This document shows positions 8,472-17,413 of a stretch of 64,000 bases of DNA, piece after piece. The position numbers were made by a program, and so were the translations under genes. The notes under the pieces are model-generated. The model saw only the letters and a program-made list of their open reading frames with translations, made no database searches and was not told where the DNA came from. The DNA is from Falsiroseomonas tokyonensis (lineage in GTDB: Bacteria > Pseudomonadota > Alphaproteobacteria > Acetobacterales > Acetobacteraceae), in contig NZ_JAFNJS010000001.1 in assembly GCF_019024325.1 (NCBI RefSeq), positions 1,116,001-1,180,000 on the forward strand. Reading direction: 5' to 3'. How positions within the stretch are numbered: position 1 is the first letter of the stretch; the number at the start of each line of letters is the position of its first letter.

Positions 8472-10310
8472 TTAGGAGAGGCGAATTTCCGTCACCAGCC
8501 GCGTCACCGGTGCCTCGGCGCGGATGCGCAGCAGGGTGCAGCGGGCGATCCGCCCGTAGGCCGGGCTTTCCCAGCCGGGTTCGAGGGCCAGCTGCAGCGC
8601 GCCCGGCGCCGCATCGCTGGCAATGGCCAGGTGCAGCCGGCCATCGGTGGCGCCCTGTCCGCCCTCCACCAGCCGCCAGTCGCCCGGCGGCAGGCGCCAG
8701 CGCAGACTGGCCTGGCGGAAGCGTCCGGCGAGGCGGTCCGTGACGGTCCAGACCCGGCCCTGCACCGCCAGGCTGCGGGCATGGCAATGGCCGGCGGCAT
8801 CCCGGCGGGCCGCGCCCTCCGGCAGGTCCCGCAGCCGCGGCCAGCGGGCGAAGAGGAAGCGGCCGAGGCGGGGCATCGGCTCGGCCTCGTCGAAGAGCAC
8901 CGCGTTATGGGCCGCGCCGCTGGCCAGCGCCGCCCACCACCAGCCGGCGGGGGGGTTGTAGGCCCCGGTGCCGGCATCCCGCAGCACGCAGCGCGCGCCA
9001 TCCCGCAGGGTCAGGTGCAGCAGGTCCGCCTGGGCGGGCCGGAAGCGCAGCGGGCCGCAGCGCAGCAGGGCGGTGGCGCCGGCCTCGGCCCAGCCCTGGC
9101 TGCCGGCCGCCCGCCAGCGCGCAGGCCGCGCCAGCCGCGCCTCCGGGCGGGCCAGGCCCAGCCAGGCGCAGCCCGGATCCTGCGGCAGGTCGCCCCCGGC
9201 CCCCGCAAAAAGCCGCGCCGCGCGCTCCACGCTGCCGCGCGCATCCGCCGGCCCATGCAGGCCGAGATCGGCGAAGGCGGAGCCATCCTCCACGCCGAGG
9301 CCCGGGCCGCTGCCATCCTCCGCCGCCGTCACCCGGTGCAGCCAGGTGGCGAGCGCCGCGGCGCGGGCGGCGAGCGGTGCGGGGAAGGGGGCCGCGCCAT
9401 GCCGGCGGCGCAGCCATTCGGCGATGGAGAGCACATCCAGCGCCAGCCGCGCATAGCCGGCCGAGACCTGGGCGAAGCCGCCATCGGGTGCCACCAGCCG
9501 CGCGACGGCCGCCGCCAGCGCCCGCGCCGCCCTTGCCGCGCCGGGCGCATCGCCCAACAGCAGGGCACAGGCGAAGGCGCCGGCGGGTTCGGAGATGGCG
9601 TGGTTGTTGTCCTGCGCCGCGGCATAGGCGCGGGTCGCCGCGATTCGCCGGGCGCAGAGGGCCAGCAGCGCGCGGGCGGCCGGCGGCGGGTCGCGATCCG
9701 CCTCCAGCAGCGCCAGGGCCAGGGCGAGGGACAGCGCCCGCAGCGCCGCCTCCTGCCCGCAGGCCCAGGCGGGGCCGCGGAAGGCGGGGTTCGCGGCGCA
9801 CCATTCGGCCAGCAGCCGCTCTGCCCGGGCCAGATGCCCGGCGCCCGGACCGGCCTGCGGGTCCAGCCGCGCGGCCTGGGCCAGCAGCAGCAGGTCCGCG
9901 AATCGGCTGGCCTCCCAGACCGGGCGGATATCGCCACGGTCGAAGAGCTTGAGGCCGAGGGCAGGCGCCGCGGGATCATAGCCGCCATGCCAGTCCGGCT
10001 GGCGTGGCAGGGCGGCCGCGGCCTGTAGCAGCCGGGCGGCCTCCGCCGCATCCAGCGGCGGCGGGGCGGGTGCGACATTCGGCAGGAAGCGCCCCTGCGG
10101 CGCCAGCGGCCGCGCCAGTTCCCGCTGCGGCAGTCGCAGCGCCAGCCGGGCGCGGTGCCAGAGCATCAGCGCCACGGGGCGCGGGCCCAGCCGCCAGGCG
10201 GCATCGGCGGCGAGGGCCAGCCAGGCGGCATCCAGGCGTCGCCGGTGGCGCATTTCCGCGGTCGCGAGGCCCGTCGCGCCTTCACCGATGAATGGGGCTT
10301 GGTCAGACAT
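8472..10310 (-). CDS. Heparinase II/III family protein
   Basis: 612 residues. The arrangement is an alpha-helical toroid domain (about 90-320, with NNHAISEPAGAFACALLL) followed by a beta-rich heparinase II/III-like domain containing SQGWAEAGATALLRCGPL and AHNAVLFDEAEP. Family members cleave uronic-acid polysaccharides by elimination. Similar proteins occur in exopolysaccharide clusters, where they may trim or modify the polymer. No signal peptide is evident. ATG 10310 leaves only 34 bases to the divergent export gene; ATG 10253 (MRHRRRLD) is an alternative. Confidence 0.83.
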   Translation of the reverse strand: MSDQAPFIGEGATGLATAEMRHRRRLDAAWLALAADAAWRLGPRPVALMLWHRARLALRLPQRELARPLAPQGRFLPNVAPAPPPLDAAEAARLLQAAAALPRQPDWHGGYDPAAPALGLKLFDRGDIRPVWEASRFADLLLLAQAARLDPQAGPGAGHLARAERLLAEWCAANPAFRGPAWACGQEAALRALSLALALALLEADRDPPPAARALLALCARRIAATRAYAAAQDNNHAISEPAGAFACALLLGDAPGAARAARALAAAVARLVAPDGGFAQVSAGYARLALDVLSIAEWLRRRHGAAPFPAPLAARAAALATWLHRVTAAEDGSGPGLGVEDGSAFADLGLHGPADARGSVERAARLFAGAGGDLPQDPGCAWLGLARPEARLARPARWRAAGSQGWAEAGATALLRCGPLRFRPAQADLLHLTLRDGARCVLRDAGTGAYNPPAGWWWAALASGAAHNAVLFDEAEPMPRLGRFLFARWPRLRDLPEGAARRDAAGHCHARSLAVQGRVWTVTDRLAGRFRQASLRWRLPPGDWRLVEGGQGATDGRLHLAIASDAAPGALQLALEPGWESPAYGRIARCTLLRIRAEAPVTRLVTEIRLS

Positions 10311-10344
10311 GAACCAGGTGGCTATGCTCCATTCGAGCTAAACA

Positions 10345-13050
10345 ATGAAGATGAAATTCATCCTACGGTTGGGTTCCTTGCGCGTCGCCTGGTTTCTGCT
10401 CGCCCTGCTGGCGGTCGGCGCGCCCGTCCTCGCGCAGACGCCCTTCTCAGGCCCCGGCTCGGAAGGCGCGACCCTGGCGCCACCCTCCCTGCCCTCCCTG
10501 CTGCCGAACGGCCTGCCGGTGCCGACCCTGCCGCCGGCGGCGCAGCAGGACATCCTGCAGCGGATGCGCGACGCCGCCGCGGGCCGCACCCCGACCCAAG
10601 CTGGGCCCCAAGCTGGGCCCCAGGTCGGGCCGCTGCCCGCCCCCAGCGCTCCCGCCCCGCCACCCGTGGCCGCCAGTGCCCCGTCCGCCCTTGCGGAAAA
10701 CCTGTCCCAGATCGAGGCCTTCTTCGCCGAGAGGCTCGGCCTGCCGCTGCGCCAGTTCGGCTATGACAGCTTCGCTGGCGGCGCCCGCACGCCGCCCGCG
10801 ATCGGCGCGCTGCCCGGCGACTATGTGATCGGCCGCGACGACGAGCTGGTGCTGGCGCTGCGCGGCCGCACCCGCGCCACGCTGAACCTGCGCGTGCAGC
10901 GCGACGGCACCATCCTGACCCCGGACCTGCCGCCCATCCCCGCCGCCGGCCGCACCCTGTCCGAGTTGCGCGCGGACCTCGAGGCGCGCGCGGCGCGCGA
11001 CCTGCCGGGCACCGAAACCTACGTCTCCATCGGCCAGGTGCGGCAGATCTCGGTCTTCGTGGCCGGGGAAGTGCAGCGGCCCGGGATGCAGACCGTCACC
11101 GCGCTGTCCTCCGTGCTCGATGCGCTGATGCAGGCGGGCGGGCCGCGCCGCACCGGCAGCCTGCGCGCCATCCGCGTCGAAGGCCCCGCGGGCCGCCGCA
11201 GCATCGACCTCTACGCCGTCATCACCGGGGAGGGCGGCGAGGCCGACCTGACGCTGCGCGAGGGCGAGCGCATCATCGTGCCGCCGCTCGGCAGCGTGGT
11301 GGCCGTGGCCGGCGAGGTCACGCGGCCCGGCATCTACGAACTGCCCGCCCGCGCCACCAGCGCGCCGCTGGCCACCGTGCTGCGCCTGGCCGGCGACCCG
11401 CTGCGGCCGGCCGGCAACCGCTTCCTGGTGCAGGGCACCGATGCCGGCGGCCGGCGCAGCTTCGCGGAGATCAGCCCGCGCGAGACGGTGCGGCGCGGCG
11501 ACAGCGTGCTGGTGCAGCCCGGCGCCGATGTGGTGGCGAACCAGCTGCGCCTGGCTGGCCACGTCACCGCCCCCGTCACCCGCGCCGCCGGCCGCAACGG
11601 CACCTCCCTGCGCGCCCTGCTGAACGATGCCCGCCTGGTGCGAGCCGACCCCTACCCGCGCATGGCCGTGGTGCTGCGGCTGGACCCGGCGACGCGCGGC
11701 CGCCGCTTCCTCCCCTTCGACCTGTCCCGCAGCCTGCGCGGCGAAATCGACCTTCCCCTGGCCGAGGGCGACGAGGTGATCGTGCTCGGCCAGTCCGACA
11801 TCGCCTGGCTCGCCAGCCCGCCCGTGCAGCGCGCGCTGCGCGGCGAGGCGCCGGCCGAGGACGCCTGCCCGGCCCTGACCCAGCTCGCCATCGCCACCCG
11901 CAGCGCCCCGGCCCGCTTCGCCCATGCCCGCGGCGCCGGCTTCCCCGAGATCGGCACACCCGGCTGCCCGCCCGTCTTCCGCGAGTACCCGCAGCTTCTG
12001 GGCTTCCTGCTCGACACCTCCGTGCTGCTCAGCGGCGAAGTGCGCCAACCGGGGCTCTTCCCGCTGCTCGACGACACCGGGCTCGACCTGCTGCTGGCGG
12101 CCGCCGGCGGCGCCACCGACGGCGCCGACCTCTCCGCCATCGAACTCGCGCGCGAACCCACCGACCAGTCCGGCGCCCACCCGCTGTCCCGCCTGCTGCT
12201 CGATCTCCGCTCCGGCAACTTCCGGGCCGTGCGCCTTTCGCCCCGCGACGTCATCCGCATCCCGCGCGGCTTCTCGGACCGCGAATCCGGGCCCGTGGTG
12301 CTGGCCGGCGAAGCGGTGCGGCCGGGGACCTACGACATCCGGCGCGGCGAACGCCTCTCCGAACTCCTCGCCCGCGCCGGCGGCCTCACCCCGCAAGCCT
12401 ACCCCTACGGCGCCGTCTTCACCCGCGACAGCGTCCGCCGCCGCCAGCAGGAAGGCTTCGCCCGCACCGCACGCGACCTGGAAACCTCCCTGGTGCAAGT
12501 CGCCGCCGGCCAGGCGGTTGCCGGCGGGCGCGCCCAGGGCGTCGACGTCGGCAGCGCCATCACCGCCGGCCGCGAACTCGCCGCCTCCCTCCGCCAGGCC
12601 CAGGCCGCGGGACGCATGGTGGTGGAAGCCGACCCCGTGCAACTCGCCGCCCACCCGGAACGCGACGTCCTTCTGGAACCGGGCGACCTCATCGTCATCC
12701 CGAAACGCCCCAACGAAGTCACCGTCGTCGGCGCCGTCCTCAACCCCGGCAGCCTGCAATTCCAGTCCGGCTGGCGCGCCAGCGACTACACCCGCGCCGC
12801 CGGCGGCCCCCAACGCTTCGCCGACACCGCCCGCGCCTTCGTCGTCCTGCCCAACGGCCAGGCCACCCCCGCCGGCCTCTCCGCCTGGCAAGCCGGCAAT
12901 ACTCCCATCCCCCCCGGCAGCCTGATCGTCATCCCCCAAGACCCCTCCCCCTACGAAACCTGGGGCTTCATCCGCGACCTCACCCAAGTGCTGAGCCAAG
13001 TCACCATCTCCTCCGCCGCCCTCGCCGTGATCGCGCGGGAGCTGCGTTGA
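10345..13050 (+). CDS. Wza-like polysaccharide export protein with multiple SLBB domains
   Basis: 901 residues. A signal peptide (hydrophobic core about 14-28, ending VLAQ) is followed by a low-complexity Pro/Ala/Gln linker with AGPQ repeats. Next comes a polysaccharide-export domain (GDYVIGRDDELVLALRG) and about five SLBB modules, each opening with a xPG turn (QRPGMQ, TRPGIYE, RQPGLF, VRPGTYD, LNPGSLQ). It would form the outer-membrane exit channel. There is no lipobox cysteine, unlike E. coli Wza. Codons in the last ~700 bases are strongly C-ending. Confidence 0.9.
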   Translation: MKMKFILRLGSLRVAWFLLALLAVGAPVLAQTPFSGPGSEGATLAPPSLPSLLPNGLPVPTLPPAAQQDILQRMRDAAAGRTPTQAGPQAGPQVGPLPAPSAPAPPPVAASAPSALAENLSQIEAFFAERLGLPLRQFGYDSFAGGARTPPAIGALPGDYVIGRDDELVLALRGRTRATLNLRVQRDGTILTPDLPPIPAAGRTLSELRADLEARAARDLPGTETYVSIGQVRQISVFVAGEVQRPGMQTVTALSSVLDALMQAGGPRRTGSLRAIRVEGPAGRRSIDLYAVITGEGGEADLTLREGERIIVPPLGSVVAVAGEVTRPGIYELPARATSAPLATVLRLAGDPLRPAGNRFLVQGTDAGGRRSFAEISPRETVRRGDSVLVQPGADVVANQLRLAGHVTAPVTRAAGRNGTSLRALLNDARLVRADPYPRMAVVLRLDPATRGRRFLPFDLSRSLRGEIDLPLAEGDEVIVLGQSDIAWLASPPVQRALRGEAPAEDACPALTQLAIATRSAPARFAHARGAGFPEIGTPGCPPVFREYPQLLGFLLDTSVLLSGEVRQPGLFPLLDDTGLDLLLAAAGGATDGADLSAIELAREPTDQSGAHPLSRLLLDLRSGNFRAVRLSPRDVIRIPRGFSDRESGPVVLAGEAVRPGTYDIRRGERLSELLARAGGLTPQAYPYGAVFTRDSVRRRQQEGFARTARDLETSLVQVAAGQAVAGGRAQGVDVGSAITAGRELAASLRQAQAAGRMVVEADPVQLAAHPERDVLLEPGDLIVIPKRPNEVTVVGAVLNPGSLQFQSGWRASDYTRAAGGPQRFADTARAFVVLPNGQATPAGLSAWQAGNTPIPPGSLIVIPQDPSPYETWGFIRDLTQVLSQVTISSAALAVIARELR

Positions 13051-13054
13051 GGGG

Positions 13055-13304
13055 GAGGGTGGTTGGCGCGGGCGGCCTTGCAGGGGGACGCTGTCCCCCT
13101 GCACCCCCTGCCAAGGGGCAGTGGCCCCTTGGAACCCTTCGAGTCATGTGCGGGAAGGGCGAGGGGCCGGAGCAACCGCATGTTCGGCGGTCCCGCAGGC
13201 CCCTCGCCCTTCCTGCACAAGGTCCCGTGGTCCAGGAGGCCACTGCCTCCTGGTGGGGGGTGCAGGGGGGCAAAGCCCCCTCGCAGACCACCTGCGCCGC
13301 CCTC
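13055..13304. repeat. Composite palindromic element, copy 1
   Basis: About 250 bp with imperfect terminal inverted repeats (GAGGGT... on the left, the reverse complement of ...CCCTC on the right). It contains five hairpins in order. A (13079-13103) has 11-base arms TGCAGGGGGAC. B (13111-13132) has arms CCAAGGGGC. The central stem has 16-base arms 13153-13168 and 13198-13213. D (13232-13253) has arms CCAGGAGGC. E is at 13261-13285. Copy 2 has the same outer hairpins but the B-stem-D core inverted. The left end follows the export gene stop; the right end overlaps the first 15 codons of the YjbH-like gene. Confidence 0.85.
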
Positions 13305-15371
13305 CTCCTCCTCCTCACGCTGTTCCTGCCCGTCGCCGCCGGCGCGCAGGAGGTGCCGGGGACCGGGTCCAGCTTTGGCGGGGTGGGGCTGGTCGAGGTG
13401 CGGAATGCGCGGTTTCGGCCCGATGGGGTGGTGGAGGCGGGGTCGTCGGTGCGGCACCAGCGGCGGTTTCATTTCCTGAATTGGCAGGCTTTGCCGTGGT
13501 TGGAGACGACGTTTCGCCTGGCGGAGCGGTTGGATGGGACGACGGGGGCCGGGATGACGACGGACCGGTCCTTCGATGTGAAGATCCGGCTGGTGGAGGA
13601 GAGTGATTGGCTGCCGGCGGTGGCGGTGGGGCTGCAGGATTTCATCGGGACTGGGTTGTATTCGGCCGAGTATCTGGTGGCGTCGAAGCGGTGGGGGAAT
13701 TGGGATGCGACGCTGGGGGTTGGCTGGGGTCGGATGGGGACGGGGGATGATTTCGGCAATCCGCTGGCGGTGATTTCGCCCCGTTTCGAGGAGCGGCCGC
13801 GGGAGGTGGGGCAGGGCGGGTCGGTGAATACCTTTCCCTTTTTTCGCGGCGATCAGGCGGCCTTGTTCGGCGGGCTGGAATATTCGCTGCCGCCCTTGTG
13901 GACGCCGCTCGGGACTGTGGAGGGGTTGCGGGGGAAGGTGGAGTGGTCCGGGGATGCCTTGCGGGATGAGCGGGGCGGCTGGCCGGCGCGGACCACCGGG
14001 TTGCGGGGGGAGGCGCGGAGCCGGCTGAACTACGGGCTGCACTGGTCGAACGGCTGGTTGGATGCCGGGCTGGACTGGGTGCATGGCACGGATCTGCTGT
14101 TCCGGATCTCGGCGCGGCTGGACCCGGGCCGGGTGCCGGAGCGGGAGCGGTTGCCCGCCTTGGGGGCGCGGCCGGTGGCGGTTGTGGAGCCCGAGGCGGC
14201 GGTGCGGGCGGCGTTGCGCGAGGCGGGCTTTCGCCCGGTGGCGGTGGAGATCCGGGGCGCCGAGGTGCGGATTGCCGTCGCTGGCGGCCGGCAGCGGCGC
14301 CTGGCGGGGGCGGCGGGGCGAGTGTTGCGCGCGGTGCAGCCGCATCTGCCGCGCGAGGTGGAGCGGCTGGTCCTGTCCTGGCGCCAGGCCGGGGTGGAGG
14401 TGGCGCGGCTGGTCCTGCCGCGGCGGGCGATGGAGGCGGCGAGCCGTGGCGATGGCAGTGCGGAGGAGGTGTTCTTCGCCAGCGCGCTGGGGGCTGCGGG
14501 CGCCGATGACTTCGGGCTGATCGATGGCGGCAGCGGCCTCGCCTGGGGGGCGGAGCCGCGGCTTTCGGTGTTGCTGGGCGATCCGTCCCGCACGCTGCGC
14601 TGGCAGGCGGCGGCGGTGGTGGGCGCGCGGTGGGAGGTGGGGCGGGGCTTCGCCATGGCTGGCAGCCTGTCGCGCAGCCTGGCGGGCAATCTCGCGGATG
14701 CGCCGCCTTCCGACAGCCTGCTGCCGCGCGTGCGCAGCGAGGCGGGGCGCTATGCGCGGGAGGGGGAGACGGCGATCCCGGCGCTCTACGGCGAGCGGAT
14801 CTGGAGCCTGGCGCCGGACGTCTTTGCGCGGGCCACGGCGGGCTATCTGGAGCCGATGTTTGCGGGGGTCTCGGCGGAGGTGCTGTGGCGGCCGCATGAC
14901 CGGCCTTACGCGCTGGGTGTCGATATCGCGCAGGTGGCGCAGCGGGACTATGACCAGCGCTTCGGCGTGCTCGGCTATCACGTCACCACGGGCCATGTCT
15001 CGGCCTATGCCGACCTGCCCTGGTACAATCTGCAGGGCGTGGTGCGGGCGGGGCGGTATCTGGCGGGGGATTGGGGGGCGACGGTGGAACTGTCGCGCCG
15101 CTTCGCCAGCGGCATCGAGATCGGTGGCTTCGCGACCATCACCGACGTGCCCTTCAGCCGCTTCGGTGAGGGCAGTTTTGACCGCGGCATCTTCATCCGC
15201 ATTCCGCTCGACCTGCTGGGGACCGAGACGCGCACGGTGGCGCCGGTGGTGGTGCGCGGCGTGACGCGCGATGGCGGCGCGCGGTTGTCGGTCGACAACC
15301 CGCTCTGGGAGGTGACGCGGGAGGGGCGGCAGCGCGCGCTGCAGGATGGCTTCTTCGAGTTCCTGCGCTGA
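13260..15371 (+). CDS. YjbH-like outer-membrane exopolysaccharide protein
   Basis: 703 residues, the usual size for YjbH (PF06082-type) proteins. After the signal peptide the pattern FGGVGLVEVRNARF, RFHFLNWQALPWLETTFRL and GLQDFIGTGLYSAEYLVASKR is characteristic. The C-terminus repeats beta-barrel-like strands. Role: outer-membrane lipoprotein or porin-like part of polysaccharide secretion. GTG 13260 gives MQGGKAPSQTTCAALLLL then AGAQ, a good signal peptide; no ATG fits. The start and n-region come from the palindromic element. The coding strand is markedly G-rich at first, unlike the preceding gene. Confidence 0.82.
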   Translation: MQGGKAPSQTTCAALLLLLTLFLPVAAGAQEVPGTGSSFGGVGLVEVRNARFRPDGVVEAGSSVRHQRRFHFLNWQALPWLETTFRLAERLDGTTGAGMTTDRSFDVKIRLVEESDWLPAVAVGLQDFIGTGLYSAEYLVASKRWGNWDATLGVGWGRMGTGDDFGNPLAVISPRFEERPREVGQGGSVNTFPFFRGDQAALFGGLEYSLPPLWTPLGTVEGLRGKVEWSGDALRDERGGWPARTTGLRGEARSRLNYGLHWSNGWLDAGLDWVHGTDLLFRISARLDPGRVPERERLPALGARPVAVVEPEAAVRAALREAGFRPVAVEIRGAEVRIAVAGGRQRRLAGAAGRVLRAVQPHLPREVERLVLSWRQAGVEVARLVLPRRAMEAASRGDGSAEEVFFASALGAAGADDFGLIDGGSGLAWGAEPRLSVLLGDPSRTLRWQAAAVVGARWEVGRGFAMAGSLSRSLAGNLADAPPSDSLLPRVRSEAGRYAREGETAIPALYGERIWSLAPDVFARATAGYLEPMFAGVSAEVLWRPHDRPYALGVDIAQVAQRDYDQRFGVLGYHVTTGHVSAYADLPWYNLQGVVRAGRYLAGDWGATVELSRRFASGIEIGGFATITDVPFSRFGEGSFDRGIFIRIPLDLLGTETRTVAPVVVRGVTRDGGARLSVDNPLWEVTREGRQRALQDGFFEFLR

Positions 15372-15451
15372 GCGCAGACCCATTGCCAAGCGGCGCAACC
15401 GGGCGAAGCATGCCGGTCGCAAGGCGCAGCAAGCGCGGCCGGAGGGACGGG

Positions 15452-17413
15452 ATGGGCAAGGTGCAGGCAAGCCTGGCGCGCTGGGGCGCGCTGGCATTGA
15501 TGATGGGCGTCGCGCTGCCGGCGGCGGCCGAGGTGACGCGCTTCGAGATTCTCTCGCGTGACGCGCCGGCCTTGGGCGGGCGCGAATTCGGCGCGCGTGG
15601 GCAGGCGGAAAAGATCACGGCGCGGGCGACGCTGGCGCTGGATCCGGCCGACCCGCGCAATGCGGTGATCGTCGACCTGGACCGCGCGCCGCGCAATGCG
15701 CAGGGCCGCGTGGAGGCGACGACGGATGTGGTGATCCTGCGCCCCGCGCGGCCCAATGGCACGCTGCTGTTCGAGGTGCTGAACCGCGGCCGCAAGCTGC
15801 TGCCCGGCTGGACGCAGGACACGGATGGCACGGCCGGCATCCGCCTGGCGCAGCCGGGCGATGCGGGCAACGGCTTCTTGCTCGACCAGGGTTTTACGCT
15901 CGTCTGGGCAGGCTGGCAGCATGACAGCCCGCAGGGGGCGGATCTGCTGCGCATCGCGCTGCCGACCGTGCCGGGCCTCACCGGCCCCTCCCGCGAGGAA
16001 TGGACATTTTCAAATGCTACCAGCCCCCAGCGGGTGACGCTGAGCTATCCGGTGGCAGATCGCGCGAGCGCGCGGCTGACGGTGCGGGCGCGGACCGACA
16101 TGGAGCGGCAGACGCCGGCCGGGCTTGGCTTCAGCTTCATCGATGACAGCACGATCGAGATCACGCGGCCCGCAGGGATGGATGCCGGCGCGCTGTATGA
16201 GCTGAGCTATACGGCGCGGGATCCGAAGGTGACGGGCATCGGGCTCGCGGCGATCCGCGACGTCACCGCCTTCCTGCGCCGCGTGACGGGCCCCGAGAAT
16301 CCGCTGGCGGTACAGGGGCGGCCCACGGTGGATCGCGCCATCGGCCTCGGCATTTCGCAATCCGGCCGCGTGCTGCGGGATTTTCTCTATTTCGGCATGA
16401 ACCAGGACGAGGCCGGGCGGCTGGTCTTCGAGGGCATGATGCCGGTGATCCCCGGCGCGCGCCGCAGTTTCACCAATGCGCGCTTCGGGCAGCCGGGCCG
16501 CAATCCCGGGCCGCAATATGACCGGCTGTTCCCGGTGCTCGGCTTTCCCTTCACCTATGCCGTGATGGAGGATGCGGTCAGCGGCCGGCGCGACGGCATC
16601 CTGCTGCGCTGCAGCCTGACGAATACCTGCCCCGCCATCATGCAGATGGATTCGGAATTCGAATTCTGGGGATCGCAGGCCAGCCTGCTGGTGACGGACA
16701 CCGCCGGCAACCATCACGACCTGCCGGCCAATGTGCGCGCCTACATGGTCGCAGGCGCCCCGCATGGCAATCCGTGGAACGCCGTGGCGCGGCGCAGCGC
16801 AGCCTGCGCGATGCCGCTGAACCCGGTGAGCCAGGGCACGGCGCTGCGGGCGCTGATCGTCGCCATGGAAGCCTGGGTGCGTGAGGGTGTGGAGCCGCCG
16901 GCGACCCGCTTCCCGACACTTGCCGCCGGCACGCTGACGCGGCCCGAGATGGTCTATCCGGCGATCCCGGGCCTGCCCTATCGCGGGCAGTATGTGCGGG
17001 CGGAATTCATCGAGCAGACGGCGCCGCTGCCGAGCGTGCGCGGATCCTATCCGCTCTTCCTGCCGCGCGCGGGGCTGGACGGCAATGCGGTGGCCGGCAT
17101 CCGCCTGCCGCTCATCGAGGCGCCGCGCGCCACCTATGTCGGCTGGAATGCGCAGGCGGGGGCGGATGGGCCACAGGAGATCTGCACCCAGGTCGGCGGC
17201 GTGGTGCCGCTCGCCGAAACGCGCGCCGCGGGCCAGGCGGCGGGCGATCCGCGGCCCTCGATCGAGGAGCTGTATCCGACGCCGGAATCCTACGTGACGG
17301 CGGTGCGCCAGGCGAGCGCACGGCTGGTGGCGGCGCGGCTGCTGCTGCCGGCGGATGCGGAAGCCGCGGTGGCGGCGGCGCAGGCTGGGCAGCTGGCGCG
17401 GCTGGCGCCTTAA
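15452..17413 (+). CDS. Secreted alpha/beta-hydrolase domain protein (Abhydrolase_10-like)
   Basis: 653 residues with a signal peptide ending PAAAE. The body matches long periplasmic hydrolases of the Abhydrolase_10 type: VLNRGRKLLPGW, a nucleophile elbow GISQSGRVLRDFLYFGMN and later VAGAPHGN holding a likely catalytic histidine. Substrate unknown. ATG 15452 is supported by GGAGGG 6-9 bases upstream; the frame opens at 15383. Its stop shares TTAA with the stop of the convergent OpgH-like gene. It may act on the polysaccharide or on an unrelated ester. Confidence 0.78.
   Translation: MGKVQASLARWGALALMMGVALPAAAEVTRFEILSRDAPALGGREFGARGQAEKITARATLALDPADPRNAVIVDLDRAPRNAQGRVEATTDVVILRPARPNGTLLFEVLNRGRKLLPGWTQDTDGTAGIRLAQPGDAGNGFLLDQGFTLVWAGWQHDSPQGADLLRIALPTVPGLTGPSREEWTFSNATSPQRVTLSYPVADRASARLTVRARTDMERQTPAGLGFSFIDDSTIEITRPAGMDAGALYELSYTARDPKVTGIGLAAIRDVTAFLRRVTGPENPLAVQGRPTVDRAIGLGISQSGRVLRDFLYFGMNQDEAGRLVFEGMMPVIPGARRSFTNARFGQPGRNPGPQYDRLFPVLGFPFTYAVMEDAVSGRRDGILLRCSLTNTCPAIMQMDSEFEFWGSQASLLVTDTAGNHHDLPANVRAYMVAGAPHGNPWNAVARRSAACAMPLNPVSQGTALRALIVAMEAWVREGVEPPATRFPTLAAGTLTRPEMVYPAIPGLPYRGQYVRAEFIEQTAPLPSVRGSYPLFLPRAGLDGNAVAGIRLPLIEAPRATYVGWNAQAGADGPQEICTQVGGVVPLAETRAAGQAAGDPRPSIEELYPTPESYVTAVRQASARLVAARLLLPADAEAAVAAAQAGQLARLAP

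Noticed and set aside
10447-13104. Long minus-strand open frame opposite the Wza-like gene
   Set aside because: Its translation is Gly/Ala/Arg-rich low complexity, as expected from the antisense of GC-rich coding DNA, and the plus strand holds clear SLBB domains.
12951-15497. 848-residue minus-strand open frame opposite the YjbH-like gene
   Set aside because: Arg/Pro/His-rich composition without any domain; the plus strand encodes a recognisable YjbH protein.
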